A DNA stretch of 64,000 nt from positions 62,001-126,000 of the forward strand of contig CAQDYY010000006.1 of the NCBI GenBank assembly GCA_948777935.1, in the 5' to 3' direction. Below the pieces are notes generated by a model. That model searched no databases and was not told the origin of the DNA. It saw nothing but the letters and a program-made list of their open reading frames with translations. Below, one piece after another: positions 59,216 to 64,000 of this stretch. Within the stretch, counting starts at the first letter, position 1; each line of letters starts with the position of its first letter. A program made the translations under genes and the position numbers. The stretch is from an uncultured Clostridia bacterium. GTDB lineage: Bacteria > Bacillota > Clostridia > TANB77 > CAG-508.

Positions 59216-60118
59216 ATGGAAAATGAACAAAATAAAACTAATATCAACTGGTATCCAGGGCATATGGCGAAAACTAAAAAACAAATTATAGAAGATTTAA
59301 AACTTATTGATATTGTAATTGAGTTAATAGATGCTCGCATACCAATTTCAAGTCAAAACCCAGATATAAGAGAAATGGTAGGAAATAAAAAGAAAATTGT
59401 ACTTCTAAATAAAAGTGACTTAGCAGATGAAAAAGAAAATGCAAAATGGATAAAATACTTTGAAAAAGAAGGTACAAGAGCAATTTTAACCGATTCTAAT
59501 TCTGGAGCAGGAGTTCAAGAATTAGTAAGAAAAATAAAAGAAATAGCAAAAGAAGACTTAAGCGAAATGGCTAAAAAAGGGAGAGTAGGAAAGTCTATTA
59601 GAGTTATAATTTTAGGTATTCCAAATGTAGGAAAATCCTCTTTAATCAATAGGATATCAAAAAAAACTTCAGCAGGAGTAGGAAATAAACCAGGTTTTAC
59701 AAAACAAACACAATGGATACGTTTATCAGATAATATTGAATTACTAGACACACCAGGAGTTTTATGGCCAAAATTTGAATCTAATGAAGTAGCTCTAAAC
59801 TTATCTTTTACAGGAACAATTAAAGATGAAGTATTAGAAAAAACAGAAATTGCATTTTATTTAGTAAAGTATTTATTAGAAAATGAAGAAGAAAAACTAT
59901 TGGAAAGATACAAGCTAACAAAAGAAGATATTAACAATATAAGACAAAATGTGCAAAACAGTAATGAACAAATTGGAGAAATCATGAATTTAATTGCAAA
60001 AAAAAGAGGTGCTATTATTTCAGGAGGGCATATTGATGAAGAAAAAGCAGCAGGAATTATTATAGACGATTTTAGAACTGGAAAAATGGGAAGAATAACA
60101 CTTGAAAAAGCAAATTAG
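59216..60118 (+). CDS. rbgA: Ribosome biogenesis GTPase RbgA (YlqF)
   Basis: 300 aa. A circularly permuted GTPase needed for late 50S assembly. It starts NINWYPGHMAKTKKQIIEDL, then G4 LLNKSDLAD precedes G1 GIPNVGKSSLINRI and G3 DTPGVLWPKF. The C-terminal ANTAR-like helical domain ends IDEEKAAGIIIDDFRTGKMG. Ribosome work links it to ybeY and era elsewhere in the window. An AAGGAAG site precedes the ATG. No CGG codon is present. Confidence 0.95.
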   Translation: MENEQNKTNINWYPGHMAKTKKQIIEDLKLIDIVIELIDARIPISSQNPDIREMVGNKKKIVLLNKSDLADEKENAKWIKYFEKEGTRAILTDSNSGAGVQELVRKIKEIAKEDLSEMAKKGRVGKSIRVIILGIPNVGKSSLINRISKKTSAGVGNKPGFTKQTQWIRLSDNIELLDTPGVLWPKFESNEVALNLSFTGTIKDEVLEKTEIAFYLVKYLLENEEEKLLERYKLTKEDINNIRQNVQNSNEQIGEIMNLIAKKRGAIISGGHIDEEKAAGIIIDDFRTGKMGRITLEKAN

Positions 60119-60135
60119 GATTACTATTTTATCTT

Positions 60136-60290
60136 ACATGGCAAAAAGTAGCTCCACGTGTCGGTTACGCTTTTCTTTTCGAAACCTGAGAGAAAAGAAA
60201 ATGCCTAACCGGTAGCAATTTCTTAGCCGTAGCATTTTTAATGCGTACGGATAAGTTATGCGTAGTGATGGAGCGGATTTTAATATAATA
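60136..60290 (+). other. Structured non-coding element between rbgA and mrnC
   Basis: No reading frame. It contains nested pairings: GTAGCTCCA near 60149 with TGGAGC near 60270, CGGTTACGC with GCCTAACCG around TTTTCTTTTC/AGAAAAGAAAA, and TTAGCCGTAGCATT with AATGCGTACGGATAA. It is G+C-richer than other gaps. It may be a repeat element, an RNA or an mrnC leader. Confidence 0.5.
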
Positions 60291-60316
60291 ATTTAAATAG
60301 CAGCAAGGAGGAAGTT

Positions 60317-60719
60317 TTGGAAACAATTTTAAATTCTTTTAAAAAGAAAGAAAAAGAAGAGGTAAATTTAATGTCACCTTTAGTATGGGCATATGTAGGA
60401 GATGCAGTATATGAGCTATATATTCGTAATTACTTTATAAATACAACAAAATTAAATGCTCACAAATTACATATAAAATCAATTTCATATGTAAAAGCAA
60501 GTGCACAAGCAAACATATTAGAAAAGCTAATGCCTAGTTTAACTGAGGAAGAAAAGAACATAGTAAGAAGAGCAAGAAATACACGGAAACCACCATATAG
60601 CGAAAAATGCAAGTGTAGCAGACTACACACATGCAACAGCATTTGAGGGATTAATAGGGTATTTATATTTAATAGGGGAAGAAGAAAGATTAAAAGAAAT
60701 TTTAGAAAAATGCATATAA
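60317..60719 (+). CDS. mrnC: Mini-ribonuclease III MrnC (one CGG +1 frameshift)
   Basis: Corrected length is 133 aa, the family size. Mini-III trims 23S rRNA ends. It starts SPLVWAYVGDAVYELYIRNY with the catalytic GDA. In the zero frame ACA-CGG-AAA leads to a stop after 20 wrong residues. Skipping the C at 60584 gives RARNTGNHHIAKNASVADY and then THATAFEGLIGYLYL, which matches the family's AK-N and TAFEALIGYLYL blocks. The start is a TTG at 60317 behind AAGGAGG. Confidence 0.93.
60584..60587 (+). other. CGGA +1 frameshift site 12 (mrnC)
   Basis: ACA-CGG-AAA in frame. Skipping C60584 restores RNTGNHHIAKNASVADY and the second catalytic helix. Confidence 0.93.
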
Positions 60720-60809
60720 AATAAGGAGTGAAAAAGTTTTAAACTATTGTGAAGCAAAAGGACTATAGAAAGTCTACTGCATTATTACTGAATTAATTCT
60801 TAAACATAA

Positions 60810-60850
60810 AAAGCCTAGAAATGCTTTTAAATAAGTATTTCTAGGCTTTA
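60810..60850. terminator. Hairpin terminator shared by mrnC and tRNA-Glu
   Basis: AAGCCTAGAAAT(G/A)C and GTATTTCTAGGCTT arms around an AT loop. Confidence 0.8.
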
Positions 60851-60856
60851 TGGTTC

Positions 60857-60931
60857 TGGTGACCCCTACGGGAATCGAACCCATGATTCAGCCTTGAGAG
60901 GGCTGCGTCTTAACCGCTTGACCAAGGGGCC
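60857..60931 (-). tRNA. tRNA-Glu(CUC)
   Basis: On the minus strand the acceptor GGCCCCT pairs with AGGGGTC, the anticodon loop CTCTCAA holds CTC, and the T loop is GTTCGATTC. CCA is encoded. Glu-CUC is a rarer isoacceptor in an AT-rich genome, so an UUC gene should exist elsewhere. Confidence 0.94.
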
Positions 60932-61081
60932 ACATTAATACTTACATAGAATAACATGTTTTTCTATTTCTGTCAATTATTTTTCTACACATATTAAAAA
61001 ACTGTGTAAATCTCTTGACAAAGTTTAAAAATACGATATAATATATACGAACAAAGATTTGCAATATTTTAAGGAGTAATT

Positions 61082-61891
61082 ATGAAAGATAGGATAGATA
61101 ATATACTAGTAAAATTACAATATTTTCCTACAAGACAAAAAGCAAAATATGCTATTGAAAATAACTGTATTTTTGTAGAAGATAAGCTAATTACTAAGGC
61201 TAGTAAAGTAATAGATGAACAAAGTAAAATAGAAGTAAAAGGTGAAACTCTAAAGTTTGTAAGTCGCGGAGGGTTAAAACTAGATAAAGCAATAAAAGTA
61301 TTTACAATAGATTTAAAAGAAAAAGTATGTATAGATATAGGAGCATCAACAGGAGGTTTTACAGACTGCATGTTACAAAATGGAGCAAAAAAAGTATATG
61401 CAATAGATGTAGGGCATGACCAATTAGATGAAAGTTTAAAACAAGACAATAGGGTAATCAATTTAGAAGGAACTAACATTAAAGAAATAAGGATAGACGA
61501 ATTTGAAAAAGTAGATTTTATATCAATAGATGTTTCTTTTATTTCATTAACAGCAGTATTAGATAAAGCATATGAGATATTAAAACAAAATGGAGAAATA
61601 GTAGTTCTAATAAAACCACAATTTGAAGCAGGAACAGAGTATATTAACAAAAATGGGGTAGTAAAAGATAAAAAAGTACATTTAAAAGTAATAGAAAAAG
61701 TAATGCTATTTGCAAGTAGCTTGCAGTTTGAAATATTAGGTTTAGAATATTCACCAATAAAGGGTCCTGCAGGAAATATAGAATATTTATTATATTTAAA
61801 AAAGACTACATCAAATTTAGAGCTTTTTAGTGCGAGAAATACTATAAAACAAACAGTAGAAAAAGCACATAATGAATTGAAAAAGGAGTAG
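61082..61891 (+). CDS. tlyA: TlyA family rRNA 2'-O-methyltransferase (YqxC-like)
   Basis: 269 aa. The N-terminal S4 RNA-binding domain (RIDNILVKLQYFPTRQKAKY) is followed by an FtsJ-type methyltransferase: CIDIGASTGGFTDCMLQNGA (SAM loop), VYAIDVGHDQLDE, and IVVLIKPQFEAG. It precedes recN, the usual Firmicute order, but the ArgR/AhrC gene normally between them is missing. Only five bases separate it from recN. Confidence 0.92.
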   Translation: MKDRIDNILVKLQYFPTRQKAKYAIENNCIFVEDKLITKASKVIDEQSKIEVKGETLKFVSRGGLKLDKAIKVFTIDLKEKVCIDIGASTGGFTDCMLQNGAKKVYAIDVGHDQLDESLKQDNRVINLEGTNIKEIRIDEFEKVDFISIDVSFISLTAVLDKAYEILKQNGEIVVLIKPQFEAGTEYINKNGVVKDKKVHLKVIEKVMLFASSLQFEILGLEYSPIKGPAGNIEYLLYLKKTTSNLELFSARNTIKQTVEKAHNELKKE

Positions 61892-61896
61892 AAGAT

Positions 61897-63524
61897 ATGA
61901 TATCAAATTTACATATTAAAAATATAGGAATTATTGATGATATAAGTATTAACTTAGACCAAGGCTTTAATGTATTAACAGGAGAAACAGGGGCAGGAAA
62001 AACTTTAATAATAGATTCTTTATCAATTATTGCAGGAGGAAGATTTTCAAAAGAAATGATAAGAAAAGGACAAGACCAGTCCTTTGTAGAATTATGCCTA
62101 TATTTACCAAACCACAAAGATTCGATAGATGGAAATATTATTATATCAAGAGAAGTATTTAGTAATGGCAGAAACTTGTGTAAAATTAATGGAAGAATGG
62201 TAACAGTAAATGAACTAAAAGAATTTATGCAAGATATTATAGATATACATGGGCAACAAGATAACCAAACAATATTAGAGCCATCATCACATATACAATA
62301 CTTAGATGGATTTTCACGGAAAAGAAATAGAAAAATTAAAAAATGATTATCAAATACTATATGAACAGTATTGTGATGTGAAGCTTAAATTAAAAGAAAA
62401 CTATGGTGATGATAAAGAAAAACAAAGAAAACTAGATTTATTAAAATATCAAGTAAATGAAATAGAAGAAGCAAACTTAAAAATAGGAGAAGAAGAAACA
62501 CTAGATGGAACAAGAGTTATAATTCTAAATTCAGAAAAAATTTCAGAAGGACTAAATGAAGTAGATGAGGAAATTGGAACTAATGCTATAGATTCAATTT
62601 CAAAAGCAGTAAGAGCATTAGAGAAAATTGAAAATTTGGATAGTACATATGAAGAAAAATTAAATAATTTAAAAAGCATTTATTACGATTTACAAGAGTT
62701 AGAAAGAGATATAAATGGATTAAAAGATGATGTGGATTTTGATGAAGAGGAAAGGCAAAAAATAGAAGAAAGGTTAGATTTAATATTTTCTTTAAAAAGA
62801 AAATATGGAAATACAATAGAAGAGATTTTAAAATATAAAGAAGAAACACAAGAAGAAATTAACCAAATAGAAAATTTAGAAGAATATAGAAATAACCTAA
62901 AGAAAACATTAGAAGGGTTAGAAACTAATATGTTTTCTTTAGCTAAAAAAATGGATGATGTAAGAAATGAAAAGGCAAAGGTATTATCTAGCAAAATTAG
63001 TGAAGAATTGCAAGATTTAGAAATGAGAAATGCAAGTTTTAATGTAGTTGTTACATTTGATGAAGGTGGAGAGTTTAACAAAAATGGATTAGATAAAGTA
63101 GAATTTTTCATTAAAACAAACACAGGAGAAGATTTTAAGCCATTAATTAAAATTGCATCTGGTGGAGAAATGTCAAGAATAATGCTAGCAATTAAAAATG
63201 TGCTTGCAAGTATAGATAAAGTACCAGTACTTATATTTGATGAAATTGATACAGGAATTAGTGGAGTTGCTGCAAACAAAGTAGCAGAGAAAATGAAACA
63301 AATAGCAAGTCATCATCAAGTATTATGTGTAACGCATTTAGCACCAATTGCAGCAAAAGGAGACTATAACTATTATATTAGTAAATCAGTAATAAACGAA
63401 ACAACGAAAACTAGTGTAAATAAATTAAATGAAGAAGAGGTACTTCGGTGAGATTGCAAGAATTGCAAGTGGAGAGGTAAATGAAGTAACATTAGAACAT
63501 GCAAAGCAATTACGAAATAAATAG
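61897..63524 (+). CDS. recN: DNA repair protein RecN (two CGG +1 frameshifts)
   Basis: Corrected length is 541 aa. An SMC-like ATPase for double-strand-break repair: Walker A (LTGETGAGKTLIIDSLSIIA), a long coiled coil, then the signature KIASGGEMSRIMLAIKNVLA, Walker B VLIFDEIDTGISG and VTHLAPIAAKGDY. The frame breaks at 62317 (TCA-CGG-AAA), where skipping C gives YLDGFSGKEIEKLKNDYQ. It breaks again at 63446 (CTT-CGG-TGA), giving NEEEVLGEIARIASGE, the expected C-terminal block. Without recoding, the Walker A and Walker B halves are never joined. Confidence 0.94.
62317..62320 (+). other. CGGA +1 frameshift site 13 (recN)
   Basis: TCA-CGG-AAA in frame. Skipping C62317 joins the Walker A half to the coiled coil (DGFSGKEIEKLK). 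Confidence 0.92.
63446..63449 (+). other. CGGT +1 frameshift site 14 (recN)
   Basis: CTT-CGG-TGA in frame. Skipping C63446 gives VLGEIARIASGEVNEV and 25 further residues; the zero frame stops in the very next codon. Confidence 0.9.
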
Positions 63525-63559
63525 AAATATTAAAATACATAATGCAAAATGTAAACCAA

Positions 63560-63589
63560 TTAGACATTATGTTAATAAAGTGGTATAAT
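63560..63589 (+). promoter_or_regulatory. Promoter of the 63656 gene
   Basis: TTAGAC at 63560 and TATAAT at 63584 with 18 bases between them. Confidence 0.65.
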
Positions 63590-63655
63590 ATAAGTAGTTA
63601 CCAAAGTAAAAAATAAAAACCCTAATATAGGGGAGTTAGAGAAGGAGAAAAACAC

Positions 63656-64000
63656 ATGATGACAAAGAAAATTGAAACACAAGAAGTTCTTTATTGGTTC
63701 TTAGCACGGTTAACACAAGGGTTAATGCTTCTATCTGTAATCTTAATTACGATTATCATTATAGGTGATATAAGAATTAAGAATATGGAACAGCCGAGAC
63801 GTATAGAGTGGGACACCATTTTGGGAACAGAAAAATCTGTAGAAGAAGTAAAAAGCTACATCCAAAGCTTACCATTACCTGATATGAGCGATGTACCACG
63901 TATTCAAGAAGATCCTGTAGTAATACAGGGAGATATAGTTAAGCCAATCATCGAAGAAAAGAAAGATGGACTAAAAGAGCTTAATGTATCAGCTTACTGT
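63656..64000 (+). CDS. Membrane-anchored protein, probable 3D-domain protein (3' end outside window)
   Basis: 115 codons are visible. One membrane helix (GLMLLSVILITIIIIGDI) follows a short cytoplasmic start; the rest is an outer Pro/Glu-rich linker. The last residues, LKELNVSAYC, resemble the start of a 3D (Asp-Asp-Asp) wall-lytic domain, which usually opens xAYCPCxxCC. Codons are G+C-richer than in host genes and GCA-CGG-TTA is read as plain arginine: a shift there would hit GGT-TAA. It has its own promoter and GAAGGAG site. Confidence 0.55.
   Translation, partial: MMTKKIETQEVLYWFLARLTQGLMLLSVILITIIIIGDIRIKNMEQPRRIEWDTILGTEKSVEEVKSYIQSLPLPDMSDVPRIQEDPVVIQGDIVKPIIEEKKDGLKELNVSAYC

Overview
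The window is about 64 kb of an AT-rich chromosome from an anaerobic, endospore-related Firmicute, most likely an uncultured gut clostridium. The supporting genes are SpoIIE, SpoVT, a Spo0A-type DNA-binding domain, a broken small acid-soluble spore protein, sortases with an LPXTG substrate, a dockerin protein, ChW repeats, and a probable OLE RNA with its OapA partner gene. Arginine is written almost only as AGA. No rRNA genes or intact prophage are present. There are four full tRNA genes (Leu-UAA, His-GUG, Gln-UUG, Glu-CUC) plus one 5' tRNA fragment.

The most important observation is a recurrent +1 frameshift. Nine genes (spoIIE, a WG-repeat protein, a PhoR-like kinase, ruvX, an Rhs protein, mutS2, a sortase, mrnC, recN) are interrupted at 14 places. 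At each one the zero-frame codon is CGG, and skipping its C restores a glycine codon (GGA 12 times, GGT twice) and the rest of the protein. I found no zero-frame CGG acting as ordinary arginine in any other host-style gene. The many out-of-phase cgg triplets (AAC GGA, TAC GGA and so on) cause no shift. Corrected proteins have normal family lengths (MutS2 787 aa, RecN 541, SpoIIE 831, RuvX 141), and the glycine falls at conserved positions. CGG is read as arginine only in three GC-richer, stand-alone genes (5812, 49092, 63656), mostly as CGGC or CGGG. This looks like genome-wide +1 recoding at CGGA/CGGT, through a missing tRNA-Arg(CCG), out-of-frame tRNA-Gly binding, or a four-base-decoding tRNA-Gly.

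Layout: 1-5.7 kb is a housekeeping operon (ybeY, dgkA-PAP2, a DUF3048 protein, era, yqzL, recO) followed by hpf. From 5.8 to 14.1 kb are the Spo0A-like gene, spoIIE, a WG-repeat protein, acpS, a TatD nuclease and dispersed repeats. From 14.1 to 23.3 kb are lemA, pyrB, a two-component pair, an inverted-repeat element, lepB, a CRISPR remnant, a SpoVB/MurJ-like flippase, HU and a GtrII-like membrane protein. From 23.4 to 28.0 kb an accessory block follows tRNA-Leu, with a tRNA-end duplication, a P-loop kinase, a possible HEPN protein, a frameshifted AlbA_2 regulator and an SGNH hydrolase.

From 28.2 to 38.0 kb are a TadZ-like protein with AT hooks, a GAF/degenerate-GGDEF protein, ireB-ruvX-DUF1292, spoVT, the OLE RNA with oapA, a short alaS, a HIT protein and a sortase. 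From 38.1 to 48.2 kb are tRNAs, a 2041-aa Rhs toxin-type protein, candidate immunity genes and orphan Rhs tips. From 49.5 to 56.9 kb are a dockerin-bearing glucosaminidase with a cohesin-like membrane partner, mutS2, and an LPXTG protein with a convergent sortase. From 56.9 to 64 kb are a Sua5-type gene, a KilA-N protein, a HAD phosphatase, rbgA, mrnC, tRNA-Glu, tlyA, recN and the start of a probable 3D-domain protein.
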